From: JBDRKE01 sp043814315
Lineage (GTDB): Bacteria > Omnitrophota > Gorgyraeia > Gygaellales > Profunditerraquicolaceae
Assembly: GCA_043814315.1 (NCBI GenBank)
Contig: JBDRKE010000023.1
Location: 21,924 to 85,923, forward strand
Direction of reading: 5' to 3'
DNA: 64,000 nt
Numbering within the stretch: the first letter of the stretch is position 1; each line of letters begins with the position of its first letter. The notes under the pieces were generated by a model. It saw nothing but the letters and a program-made list of their open reading frames with translations. It ran no database searches and was not told the origin of the DNA. Of the stretch, positions 33,212 through 41,855 are shown one piece after another. A program made the translations under genes and the position numbers.

Positions 33212-34438
33212 TTATTGAAACCTTACCTTGACCGAATCCAGATGCTTGCTTAATCCTTCGATACCAGCGATTTTCTCCAAAGGCTCTCTTACTTTCTCCA
33301 GCGCTCTTTTCGTATAACTGATGATATGGCTGCTTTTGACAAAGTCATAGGCGGATAGCCCGGAAAAAAACCTCGCCGTGCCATGCGTAGGCAACACATG
33401 GCTAGGGCCCGCCACATAATCACCGACAGCCGCAGGGCTATAAGGCCCTAAAAAGATGGCGCCGGCGTTTTTTATGCCTTTAAGTAACCTTTGCGGATTC
33501 TTAACCATGATCTCAAGGTGTTCGGGTGCGATCTGATTGGCGATCTCAGTTGTCTTCTCCAAATTTTTAGTCAAAATAATAAAGCCGTCCACATTTTCTA
33601 ATTGTGCCTTGACCTCGCGCGCCAGGCTTTTGGAATTCGTAATCAATACCGCAAGCCCTTTAGAGTGCTCAGCCTGTGCCCGCAGGTCTGCGGTTACAAA
33701 TCGGGGGTCGCTGTGGCGGTCGGCAATAATAACAAGTTCCGTAGGGCCGGCTATCATATCGATATCCACCTGCCCGAAGACCTGCCGTTTGGCCTCGCTC
33801 ACGTAGATATTGCCGGGCCCGACGATCTTATCGACGCGCGGGATGGTTTTTGTCCCGTAGGCCAAGGCCGCGATACCTTGGGCTCCGCCCACGCGGTAAA
33901 TCTCATCCACTTTTAAGAGGTCCGCAACCACAAGGATATGCGGGTTGATCTGACCGTGTTTATCCGGAGGGCTAACCAGTATAATTCTTTTCACCTGCGC
34001 GATCTTTGCCGGAAGGACCGTCATATAAACCGTAGAAACCAAAGGTGCCGTGCCCGCCGGTATATACACGCCGACCTTATCTAACGGGACATAGTTTTCA
34101 CCCAGCACCGCTGCATCGGCATCTTTTATTCTCCAGGATTTCCTAATGCTTTTGCGGTAAAACTTATTCACATTTTCAATGACAACCTTGAGGCTGGATA
34201 CAAAATTAGGGCTGATATTCTGATAGGCAGCGCTGATATCGATTTGAGAAACCTTGATCTGTCTTAACGATAACTTGACTCCGTCAAACTTCCTGGTGTA
34301 CTTAAGCAATGCCTCATCCCCAGCCACGCGCACATCCTCAATAATCTCCCTGACCCGCTCTTCAATGCGCTTGTTTCTTGTGAGGCCCCGGTTATAAATC
34401 TTATCTAATTTTTTGCTGCTAAAACGGATTATTTTCAT
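33212..34438 (-). CDS. hisD: Histidinol dehydrogenase
   Basis: The 408-residue enzyme oxidises histidinol to histidine in two NAD-dependent steps. It contains VDKIVGPGNIYVSEAKRQVF, DMIAGPTELVIIAD, the zinc-site ADLRAQAEH and the active-site EHLEIM and YVAGPSHVLPTHGTARF. It is slightly shorter than E. coli HisD (434) but complete. Its ATG overlaps the alaS stop by four bases. Confidence 0.95.
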   Translation of the reverse strand: MKIIRFSSKKLDKIYNRGLTRNKRIEERVREIIEDVRVAGDEALLKYTRKFDGVKLSLRQIKVSQIDISAAYQNISPNFVSSLKVVIENVNKFYRKSIRKSWRIKDADAAVLGENYVPLDKVGVYIPAGTAPLVSTVYMTVLPAKIAQVKRIILVSPPDKHGQINPHILVVADLLKVDEIYRVGGAQGIAALAYGTKTIPRVDKIVGPGNIYVSEAKRQVFGQVDIDMIAGPTELVIIADRHSDPRFVTADLRAQAEHSKGLAVLITNSKSLAREVKAQLENVDGFIILTKNLEKTTEIANQIAPEHLEIMVKNPQRLLKGIKNAGAIFLGPYSPAAVGDYVAGPSHVLPTHGTARFFSGLSAYDFVKSSHIISYTKRALEKVREPLEKIAGIEGLSKHLDSVKVRFQ

Positions 34439-37107
34439 CTTGGGATTTGCCTGATAGCCGCTTTTAATTTTTCGAGTGCATTTTTGTAATTTTGAGGCTT
34501 ACTGCCTCCTGCCTGCGCAAAATCCTTTCTTCCCCCGCCGCTGCCCCCGATCTCGGACGCTACCTCTTTAATAAGCCTTGAGGCATCCACACCTTTGGCG
34601 CATAAGTCCTGCGTCACCCCTATAGCCAACCAGATCTTGGCTTCTGCGCAAGTGCTTGAAATAATAATCGCATTCGTGGTTTTCTCCTTCGCTAAATCTA
34701 CGCTTTGGCGTAAGGTATTCATGTCTAAATCCGGCTCATTTTGCTCAATCAATTTTATGCCATTGATCAACTCGGCTTTTTGAATCGATTCCTCAAGGGA
34801 TAAGCGTACCGTATTAAGGCGCTGGGCGCTTAATTGTTTCTCCAGTTCCTTTAAGCGAACCATTCTCTTCTCGATCTCCTGGGATAAATTCGGCTCAGGG
34901 ACGCTTAATCTCTCGGCGATATCTCTGACAACACGCTCCTCTTCTTTGATAATCTTATAGGCGGTTTTTCCCGTAACCGCTTCGATTCTTCTTATGCCGC
35001 TGGCCACAGACCCTTCCTGGGTTATCTTAAACAGGCCGATTGAGCCCGTAGAGTCCAGATGGGTTCCGCCACACAGTTCCTTAGAGAAGTCTCCGACACT
35101 CACCACACGCACCTTATCTTCGTATTTTTCGCCGAAGAAAGCCAATGCCCCTGACTTCTTGGCTTGCGCTAAAGCCATTGGCTTGACAGAAAGCTGATGG
35201 TTATTCAGGATATAATCATTAACCACTTCTTCAATTCTGTCCAGCTCTTCTTTTTTGATATCCTTAAAGTGCGTGAAGTCAAAACGCAATCTGTCGTGGG
35301 CCACCAGAGAGCCCCGCTGTTTGACGTGCGAGCCTAAAACCTTTCTTAAAGCCGCCTGCAAAAGGTGGGTTGCCGTATGGTTTCTGGCTATGGAGAGCCG
35401 GCGTTCGACATCGGCTTTTGCCAAGATGGTATCATTTTTTTTGAAGCTGCCGGATTTGACTTTTCCGATATGGACGAAGCAAGAGCCGAACCTCTTCGTA
35501 TCAAAAACCTCAAAAACATTCCTTCCCTTAATAATCTCACCCGCATCTCCTACCTGGCCGCCTGACTCTGCATAGAAAGGAGTCTTATCCAATACCAGGA
35601 CTGCTTCATCCTGTTGGCTGATCTTTTTTGTTTCAGTATCGCCCTTGACTATTTTCAATATCTTTGTTTTTAGAGCCATCTCCTTATAGCCTGAAAATTG
35701 AGTCGCTTTGACGTGGTAAAGCAGGTCCTTATCGCTAAAGACATCCCCTTTCATGGCGCTTTGCAGCTTGGAGCGCTTTTTCTGCTCTGAAAGTTCCTTT
35801 TCTAGTATGTCTTTAGAAATTTGAATGCCTTTTTTTTCTAGCCAATTCAACGTCAAATCTAAAGGCATCCCATGGGTATCATATAGCTGAAAAGTAATCC
35901 TGCCAACCTCCTTGGGGTTGGGGCTGTCCTGAAACCCTTTAAATTTTTCATGCAAAAGGGCTTCGCTGGAATTTAATGTTGCCAGAAAACTCTTCTCTTC
36001 CGCCTGGATAATCTCAGAGATATTCTCCTGCCGGCCCCTGAGTTCGGGATAATAAGATTTCATGGTCTCCGCTACGACAGGCACCAATTTATACAGAAAG
36101 GCATGCGCCCACCCCATGGCCCTTAAATGCAGGGTGCACTTACGGATCAGTTTTCTTATCACGTAACCCCTGGCTTCATTGGAAGGCAGGACTCCGTCAT
36201 AAATGGCAAACACTATGGCACGGATATGGTCGGTTACTGCATAAATCAATTCTTTCTGGTTCCTGGTTCCTGGCACTTCGACTCTGCTCAGTGCCAGTCC
36301 TGAGCGTAGTCGAAGGACTGGTTTCTGGTTTCTGGCTATTTCTTTTATAATCGGGATAAACAAATCCGTCTCAAAATTATTCGCTACCCCCTGCATGACC
36401 GCAGCCAGCCTCTCTAAACCCATACCGGTGTCTATATTCTTCCTGGGCAAAGGCTCTAATACGCCTCCTTCTTTGCGGTTAAACTGGGTAAAGACGAGGT
36501 TCCAGACTTCCACAAAACGCCCGCAGCCGCAGGCAGGAGAACAATCCGGCTTCCCGCATCCGGCGCCTGAGCCTACATCATAAAATATCTCCGAGCAGGG
36601 GCCACAGGGGCCATTAGGCCCTTTTGCCTTAGCCTCTGAAGGCCAGAAATTTTCTTTATCCCCTAATCTGATGATTTTGTTTTCCGGAATCTCAATGGAA
36701 TCGCGCCATATCTTATAGGTTTCGTCATCGTCTTTATAGACCGAGACCCAAAGCTTCTCGGACGGAATACGTAGTTCCCGGGCCAAAAATTCCCAGGCGT
36801 AGAGAATCGCTTCTTTTTTGAAATAGTCTCCGAAGGAAAAGTTTCCCAGCATTTCAAAAAACGTGTGGTGACCGCTGGTCTTGCCGACTTTATCCAGGTC
36901 ATCGGTGCGCAGGCACCGCTGGCTGGAGGAAGCACGCTTCAAGCCTCTGCCTATCCCCAGAAATTCTTTCTTGAATTGATTCATTCCCGCAGGCGTAAAC
37001 AATACCGTAGGGTCATCCCCGGGGATCAAAGAGCCACTCTCGATAATCTTGTGATTTTTTGATTTAAAAAAATCTAAAAACTTTTTTCTTAAGATATCTG
37101 CCTGCAT
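34435..37107 (-). CDS. alaS: Alanyl-tRNA synthetase with an in-frame repeat insertion
   Basis: The 890-residue enzyme has the class II core (FTPAGMNQFKKEFLG; GNFSFGDYFKKEAI; GMGLERLAAVMQG), the editing domain with HTATHLLQAALRKVLGSHVK and CGGTHLDSTGSIG, and a C-terminal C-Ala region ending SEIGGSGGGRKDFAQAGGSK. About residues 257-284 (NQKPVLRLRSGLALSRVEVP plus GTRNQK) do not belong to the family. They are the translation of the palindromic repeat at 36257-36336, placed between EIAR and ELIYAVTDHIRAIVF. The gene remains open, so the product is probably functional. Confidence 0.94.
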   Translation of the reverse strand: MQADILRKKFLDFFKSKNHKIIESGSLIPGDDPTVLFTPAGMNQFKKEFLGIGRGLKRASSSQRCLRTDDLDKVGKTSGHHTFFEMLGNFSFGDYFKKEAILYAWEFLARELRIPSEKLWVSVYKDDDETYKIWRDSIEIPENKIIRLGDKENFWPSEAKAKGPNGPCGPCSEIFYDVGSGAGCGKPDCSPACGCGRFVEVWNLVFTQFNRKEGGVLEPLPRKNIDTGMGLERLAAVMQGVANNFETDLFIPIIKEIARNQKPVLRLRSGLALSRVEVPGTRNQKELIYAVTDHIRAIVFAIYDGVLPSNEARGYVIRKLIRKCTLHLRAMGWAHAFLYKLVPVVAETMKSYYPELRGRQENISEIIQAEEKSFLATLNSSEALLHEKFKGFQDSPNPKEVGRITFQLYDTHGMPLDLTLNWLEKKGIQISKDILEKELSEQKKRSKLQSAMKGDVFSDKDLLYHVKATQFSGYKEMALKTKILKIVKGDTETKKISQQDEAVLVLDKTPFYAESGGQVGDAGEIIKGRNVFEVFDTKRFGSCFVHIGKVKSGSFKKNDTILAKADVERRLSIARNHTATHLLQAALRKVLGSHVKQRGSLVAHDRLRFDFTHFKDIKKEELDRIEEVVNDYILNNHQLSVKPMALAQAKKSGALAFFGEKYEDKVRVVSVGDFSKELCGGTHLDSTGSIGLFKITQEGSVASGIRRIEAVTGKTAYKIIKEEERVVRDIAERLSVPEPNLSQEIEKRMVRLKELEKQLSAQRLNTVRLSLEESIQKAELINGIKLIEQNEPDLDMNTLRQSVDLAKEKTTNAIIISSTCAEAKIWLAIGVTQDLCAKGVDASRLIKEVASEIGGSGGGRKDFAQAGGSKPQNYKNALEKLKAAIRQIPR
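36257..36336. repeat. Palindromic repeat inserted in frame in alaS
   Basis: The core at 36270-36321 is identical, in reverse orientation, to the intergenic copy at 32421-32472. It is flanked by tandem GGTTCCTGGTTCCTGG and GGTTTCTGGTTTCTGG words. Confidence 0.85.
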
Positions 37108-37119
37108 GGAAACGCACCC

Positions 37120-37584
37120 TTAAAACTGATTCATGACATCTGCGACTGTTTCCGGTGGGAAACCGCGGCGTAAAAGATAGCCCATCACCCGCCTCCTGGC
37201 TATACGCGGGTCTAGGCGTTTACTTTTATCTAATCTTGTTTTTACTAACTTCTTGATTATCTCTTCCTCGGAATAATCCTTCTTTATTTCACGTACCTGG
37301 CTCTCAATAATCTCTTCATCAACGCCCTTGGCCTTTAATTCCTGCCTGATTCTCCTTAAGCCTAAAGGCCTCTTAAGGCGCGAGGCTAACCACATCCTGG
37401 CAAAGGCATCATCGTTGATGAAACCCTTTTCCTTTAAAAAGGAGATGGTCTCTTTAATGGCCGGTTCTTTAAAACTCTTCTGTTTAAGCCGCTGAGTAAG
37501 TTCTCGTTCGCTACGTAATCGGAACTTAAGCAAAAGGAAAGCGTAGTTTCTGGCTTTTTCCGGGCAATCTTCTCTATTCCTCAC
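37120..37584 (-). CDS. recX: Regulatory protein RecX
   Basis: The 154-residue product matches RecX: ARNYAFLLLKFRLRSERELT, ISFLKEKGFINDDAFARMWL, LGLRRIRQELKAKGVDEEII and a C-terminal three-helix repeat (RVMGYLLRRGFPPETVADVM). RecX binds and inhibits RecA filaments. It overlaps the end of the htrA-like gene by 11 bases and is separated from recA by that gene. Confidence 0.9.
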   Translation of the reverse strand: MRNREDCPEKARNYAFLLLKFRLRSERELTQRLKQKSFKEPAIKETISFLKEKGFINDDAFARMWLASRLKRPLGLRRIRQELKAKGVDEEIIESQVREIKKDYSEEEIIKKLVKTRLDKSKRLDPRIARRRVMGYLLRRGFPPETVADVMNQF

Positions 37585-39040
37585 CTTTTACCAAAAAGTA
37601 ACCGCGCCGGGTCTTAATTAATGCGTTCCCCTTCAAATCTTTAGCCACCTTATTGAAATCCAAGATGCCGGAAATAGGCCTTTTATTGATTTCACAAATC
37701 ACTTCTCCCCGCAACAGGCCTGCTTCCTCTGCAGGGCTATTGGGTTCAACATGAACCACCGCAACACCTTTATTTTCTTTAGTATCCTCTACTTTCAATC
37801 CGCGCCAGTTCTCTGCGGTTTGCAATCTTTCATACCCTGCCTCAGCTTCTTCCAGGCTCTCAGGACGCGCGCTAATCTTCACCGTAAGATTCCGTTCTTT
37901 TTTATCGCGCACAACCACGACTTTTACTCTTCGGCCCACTTCCGTCTTGGAAACCCGCGTTATCAACTCTTTAACATTGGCCACGGGTTGATTATCAAAT
38001 ATCTTTATCACGTCCCCTTCTTTTATCCCTGCGGCCTTGGCAGGACTATCTCTGAAAACCCTGGCTACCAGAGTTCCATTTTTATCTGCAAGCCTCAGAT
38101 GTTGAGCCATGTCTTGCGTAAGGTTTTGTACCTGTACCCCCAACCAGCCGTACATTATTTTTTTACCTTCAATAAGCCTGGAGATTATCCTTCTGGCGCT
38201 ATTGACAGGTATGGCAAAGCCCACACCCTGATAACCTCCGCTGGTGGAGAATATAGCCACATTGATACCTACGATTTCTCCTTTGAGGTTTACCAGGGGG
38301 CCTCCGGAATTACCGGGATTAATGGCAGCATCCGTCTGAATGAGGTCATTGTAATCCCTATCGCGCGACAGCATGCTTCCCAGAGAACGGTGTAGTGCGC
38401 TGATCACGCCGACTGTTACGGTCGGTTCAGGACTCTGCATGGCAAAACCAAAGGGATTTCCTATAGCTACCACCCATTGTCCGATCTTTAAGCTGTCTGA
38501 ATCACCTAAGGGAGCTACCGGAAGGTTACGGGCATTTATCTTAATAACCGCCAGGTCTGAACGAGGGTCAGTGCCTTTGACTTCTCCCTTAAAGTCTCTA
38601 CCGTCAGGCAACGTCACGGTAATCTTATCCGCATCGCTGATGACGTGTTCATTTGTCAGAACATACCCTTGCGTATCGATAATCACGCCCGAGCCTAAAC
38701 CCACGGACTTATATTCCCTGTCAGGTGCCTCGCCGAAAAAATCATCAAAGAACCTGCGAAAGAACTCATCTTCCGGAAACGGTGACCCTGCGGAGGGAGG
38801 GCGAAAATAGTATCTTTGCCCTCCTCTGATCCTGGTCGTGTGCTCTGTGCTTATGGACACGACCGCCTGTCCTGCCGTATCCGCCACATGGATGACCGCA
38901 TTTTCGATGCTTAGGCTACCCTCTTTCATATCCTGGCTTTCTGCCAAGGCAAACTTATACGTTCCCGCCGATAAAACAAAACTCAGGATGTAACCCACGG
39001 CCAAGAAACCTAACCAGGATAATATTTTCTTTCTTTTCAT
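37574..39040 (-). CDS. HtrA/DegP-type periplasmic serine protease
   Basis: The 488-residue protein starts at MKRKKILSW with a signal peptide or anchor (LGFLAVGYILSFVLSAGTYK). The trypsin-like triad is visible: His in VLTNEHVISDADK, Asp in DPRSDLAVIKI, Ser in NPGNSGGPLVNLKG. Two PDZ domains follow (YGWLGVQVQNLTQDMAQHLR onward; KGVAVVHVEPNSPAEEAGLL). It is an envelope quality-control protease/chaperone. It lies between recA and recX, 23 bases after recA. Confidence 0.93.
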   Translation of the reverse strand: MKRKKILSWLGFLAVGYILSFVLSAGTYKFALAESQDMKEGSLSIENAVIHVADTAGQAVVSISTEHTTRIRGGQRYYFRPPSAGSPFPEDEFFRRFFDDFFGEAPDREYKSVGLGSGVIIDTQGYVLTNEHVISDADKITVTLPDGRDFKGEVKGTDPRSDLAVIKINARNLPVAPLGDSDSLKIGQWVVAIGNPFGFAMQSPEPTVTVGVISALHRSLGSMLSRDRDYNDLIQTDAAINPGNSGGPLVNLKGEIVGINVAIFSTSGGYQGVGFAIPVNSARRIISRLIEGKKIMYGWLGVQVQNLTQDMAQHLRLADKNGTLVARVFRDSPAKAAGIKEGDVIKIFDNQPVANVKELITRVSKTEVGRRVKVVVVRDKKERNLTVKISARPESLEEAEAGYERLQTAENWRGLKVEDTKENKGVAVVHVEPNSPAEEAGLLRGEVICEINKRPISGILDFNKVAKDLKGNALIKTRRGYFLVKGEE

Positions 39041-39062
39041 ACCAAAAACGCTTTCCCCTGCC

Positions 39063-40118
39063 CTAAATGCTAAGTTTTTTCCTGACTTCTTTCTCAATTT
39101 CTTCCTGTAATTTAGGGTTATCTTTTAAGTATTTTATAGCCGCATCCCTTCCCTGGCCCAATTTCTCATCCTTGAAGAATATCCACGTTCCGGATTTAGT
39201 TACGATTTCCTTATTGAGCCCAGCATCCAATATAGCCCCTGCCTTGGAGATCCCCTCGTTATGCAGGATTTCAAACTCTCCTTCTCTAAAAGGAGGCGCA
39301 ACCTTGTTTTTTACGACCCTGACCCTCACCCTATTGCCCACCACCACATCATGCTCTTTCAAAGTCGCAATTCTTCTTACATCAAGCCGAACGGAAGAAT
39401 AAAATTTTAGGGCCCTGCCTCCGGGTGTCGTCTCCGGCGATCCGAACATCACGCCGATCTTTTCCCTGAGCTGATTGATAAAAATCACGGTGGTGCGTGA
39501 CTTACTGATAGCTCCTGTCAGCTTTCTTAAGGCCTGCGACATGAGGCGAGCCTGAAGTCCCACGTGAGAATCCCCCATTTCACCCTCTATCTCTGCGCGC
39601 GGGGTGAGAGCTGCGACAGAATCAATGACCACCACGTCGACAGCATTGGAGCGTACCAGCGTCTCGGCAATCTCCAGGGCCTGTTCTCCTGTGTCCGGCT
39701 GAGAGATAAGAAGATCATCAAGGTTAACCCCGATGATTTTGGCGTACGTGGCATCAAAGGCGTGTTCTGCGTCAATAAAAGCAGCCACGCCACCCTTTTT
39801 CTGCATCTCTTTAATGGCACTTAAAGTCAGGGTCGTTTTTCCCGATGCCTCAGGCCCGAATATTTCGACCACTCTTCCCCGCGGAAGGCCTCCTACGCCC
39901 AAAGCTAAATCCAGGGTAAGAGCGCCTGTAGGTATTGTCTCCACATCCGCTTTGACCTCACCCCCTAACTTCATAATCGAGCCCTTGCCAAACTGCTTTT
40001 CTATTTGGGCCAGCGCCAATTCCAAGGCCTTCTGCCGATCCGTGAGGCTATGCGAATCATCTTTAGTCCCAGATGCCGAAGCTGATGCTTTATGAACTGT
40101 TATCTTTTCCTTGTTCAT
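39063..40118 (-). CDS. recA: Recombinase RecA
   Basis: The 351-residue protein has GPEASGKTTLTLSAI (Walker A), VVVIDSVAALTPRAEIEGE (Walker B and L1 region), and FINQLREKIGVMFGSPETTP (L2). The start at MNKEKITV has a good GGAGGG Shine-Dalgarno; an in-frame extension to 40157 is unlikely. No intein is present. It heads a run through htrA, recX, alaS and the his genes, with its own consensus promoter and a palindrome that could be an SOS operator. Confidence 0.97.
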   Translation of the reverse strand: MNKEKITVHKASASASGTKDDSHSLTDRQKALELALAQIEKQFGKGSIMKLGGEVKADVETIPTGALTLDLALGVGGLPRGRVVEIFGPEASGKTTLTLSAIKEMQKKGGVAAFIDAEHAFDATYAKIIGVNLDDLLISQPDTGEQALEIAETLVRSNAVDVVVIDSVAALTPRAEIEGEMGDSHVGLQARLMSQALRKLTGAISKSRTTVIFINQLREKIGVMFGSPETTPGGRALKFYSSVRLDVRRIATLKEHDVVVGNRVRVRVVKNKVAPPFREGEFEILHNEGISKAGAILDAGLNKEIVTKSGTWIFFKDEKLGQGRDAAIKYLKDNPKLQEEIEKEVRKKLSI

Positions 40119-40134
40119 CTTAACCCTCCACAGT

Positions 40135-40155
40135 GAATTAAACTTGTTTAAATTC
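40135..40155. promoter_or_regulatory. Palindrome in the recA leader, possible LexA-type operator
   Basis: TTAAACTTGTTTAA at 40138-40151 is a perfect palindrome, extended imperfectly to GAATT...AATTC. It lies between the -10 box and the start codon of recA. A LexA role is only suggested by its position; no lexA gene is in the window. Confidence 0.35.
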
Positions 40156-40164
40156 AAGAAATTA

Positions 40165-40193
40165 ATTATAGCCCACTAATATAACCCTGTCAA
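40165..40193 (-). promoter_or_regulatory. recA promoter
   Basis: On the minus strand TTGACA (40188-40193) and TATAAT (40165-40170) are exact sigma70 consensus boxes 17 bases apart. The start codon lies about 45 bases downstream. Confidence 0.88.
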
Positions 40194-40208
40194 CAGATTC
40201 GTATCCAT

Positions 40209-40360
40209 GATTCCATACCATTAAGCACAGATGATCACAGATAGAAATCCGCATAAAACCTTCCTTTAGAAACGGCAGATGACCACAGATAAAGGTAGCT
40301 TTAAAGGCGTATCTGCGATCATCAGTGTCTTTTAATCAGCGATCATCTGTGCATATAGTG
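40209..40360. repeat. ACAGATGATCACAGAT repeats upstream of recA
   Basis: The words CACAGATGATCACAGATA, CAGATGACCACAGATAAAG and their complements (ATCTGCGATCATCAGTG, GCGATCATCTGTGC) alternate across this stretch. The 558-base space 40119-40676 between recA and the cyclase gene contains these, a GA-hairpin module, a CAAGACCCG array and the two divergent promoters, but no gene. Confidence 0.65.
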
Positions 40361-40449
40361 TTCCATAACTGTGAAAATAACACATTCGTATCCATAAGCC
40401 ACCCCTCCTTTCTATCATAATCCCTCCTGCGCCTTTGGAGGACGCGGGA

Positions 40450-40505
40450 TAAGTTCGGACATAAATTTACGGAACGCCAGTGAGCGTAAATTTAGTCCTC
40501 ACTTA
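40450..40505. repeat. GA-hairpin module, copy 10 (single module)
   Basis: TAAGT-TC-GGAC (40450-40460) closes on GTCC-TC-ACTTA (40495-40505) with inner stem ATAAATTTACG/CGTAAATTTA. On the minus strand it reads GA/GA like the stop-side modules of the full elements. It stands alone, flanked by CCTCCTGCG and CGCAGGA, far from any stop or start codon. Confidence 0.75.
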
Positions 40506-40542
40506 ATAGACGCAGGAATAAAGCAAATCTAACGAAAAAATT

Positions 40543-40653
40543 TTCAAGATCGGGTCTTGACATCGCTTGGTAAACAATGAGTTACAAGACCCGATCTTGA
40601 CATAACTCTAAAGACCCGGTCTTGACATAACTCTACGATCTTGACATAACTCT
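40543..40653. repeat. CAAGACCCG(A/G)TCTTGACATAACTCT repeat array
   Basis: CAAGATCGGGTCTTGACAT is followed by an inverted unit CAAGACCCGATCTTGACATA and by further direct units AAGACCCGGTCTTGACATAA and GATCTTGACATAACTCT. Each unit contains TTGACA. Related palindromes lie between hisD and hisB. Confidence 0.75.
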
Positions 40654-40669
40654 AAAAATATGTTAAAGT
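40641..40669 (+). promoter_or_regulatory. Promoter of the diguanylate cyclase gene, probably leaderless
   Basis: TTGACA at 40641-40646 (the last unit of the repeat array) is 17 bases from TAAAGT at 40664-40669. The ATG begins only seven bases after the -10 box with no Shine-Dalgarno, so the transcript would start at or next to the start codon. Confidence 0.6.
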
Positions 40670-40676
40670 CACCGCT

Positions 40677-41855
40677 ATGGAAGATTTAACCAAAATCAAG
40701 CAAGAGCTGGAACGCACCAAGACAGAGCTGGGCATTCTTTATGAAATCTCCAATGCCATGCGCACGACTCTGAGGCTGGAGGAGATCCTCTATATCATCC
40801 TGACAGGCGTCACAGCCCATATCGGACTGGGCTTTAACCGAGCTCTTCTGTTTCTGGTTAATGAGCGGGAAGGCCTCGTGGAAGGCAAAATGGGGATTGG
40901 CCCGGAAACCGGAGAAGAAGCCAACCGTATCTGGAAACAGATAGAACAGGAAAAGATGGACCTAGATGACCTGATCAGCGTCTCTAAATCTTCCAACTCC
41001 ACCTTAGGCTCCAATTTTAACCGGCAGATCCAGCATTTAAAATTCTCGCTTCAGGACAAAAACGAAAACCTGCTGGCTATGGCTATTTTGGAAGGCATGC
41101 CCCTGCATCTGACCAAAGAAACAATGGCAAACTACCAGGATTACCCCATCATTAAAATTCTTAAAAGTGAAGAGATAGTCTTAATCCCCTTAAAAGCAAA
41201 AGATAAAATTAACGGCATTATCGTGGCAGATAATTTTATTACCCAAGAACCCATAACCAAAGACGATATCCGGATGCTTGCGATGCTGGCGAACCAGGCG
41301 GGCCTGGCCATTGAGAATTCCCAGCTTTACGAAAAAACCGTAATGCTGGCGCACATGGATTCCCTTACGCAACTTTGGCACCATGGCCACTTCCATCACC
41401 TTCTTCAGACGGAATTAGAAAAATCCAAAGCCATGAACTCATCCTTAAGCCTCATTATGCTTGATATTGATGACTTTAAAATCTACAATGACTCACTCGG
41501 CCATCAGTCGGGAGACAGGATGTTAAAGGAATTAGCGAATTTGCTCAAGAATCAATCCCGGAAGATGGATTATGTCTGCCGTTACGGCGGAGAGGAATTT
41601 ACGATTATCCTACCGCAGACCGATAAAAAAGAGGCTTTTTTGATTGCGGAGCGGCTCAGGTTAGATATCGAAAGGCATCCCTTTATAGGCGAGGAGAATC
41701 TGCCTAAGAAAAAATTTACGGCGAGCCTGGGATTGGCCACCTATCCTGAAGACGGAAACTCTCCCGCCGAACTTATTGAAGCAAGCGACAAGGCGCTTTA
41801 CCAGGCAAAAAACAAAGACAAAAACAACACCTGCTGCTCAACCCCCTCGCTCTAA
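40677..41855 (+). CDS. GAF-domain diguanylate cyclase
   Basis: The 392-residue protein has an N-terminal helix, a GAF-like sensory domain (about residues 25-215, DDIRMLAMLANQAGLAIENS at its end) and a GGDEF domain. The active site reads RYGGEEFTIILP near residue 302, an intact GGEEF. The inhibitory I-site RKMD lies five residues before it, so product feedback is likely. It makes cyclic di-GMP; a PilZ receptor gene lies at 46.2 kb. It is the only plausible plus-strand gene and converges on smc, the stop codons overlapping. Confidence 0.93.
   Translation: MEDLTKIKQELERTKTELGILYEISNAMRTTLRLEEILYIILTGVTAHIGLGFNRALLFLVNEREGLVEGKMGIGPETGEEANRIWKQIEQEKMDLDDLISVSKSSNSTLGSNFNRQIQHLKFSLQDKNENLLAMAILEGMPLHLTKETMANYQDYPIIKILKSEEIVLIPLKAKDKINGIIVADNFITQEPITKDDIRMLAMLANQAGLAIENSQLYEKTVMLAHMDSLTQLWHHGHFHHLLQTELEKSKAMNSSLSLIMLDIDDFKIYNDSLGHQSGDRMLKELANLLKNQSRKMDYVCRYGGEEFTIILPQTDKKEAFLIAERLRLDIERHPFIGEENLPKKKFTASLGLATYPEDGNSPAELIEASDKALYQAKNKDKNNTCCSTPSL

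Noticed and set aside
40209..40653. Repeats upstream of recA considered as a CRISPR array
   Set aside because: Units vary in length and orientation, spacers are absent or a few bases long, and no cas genes are present.
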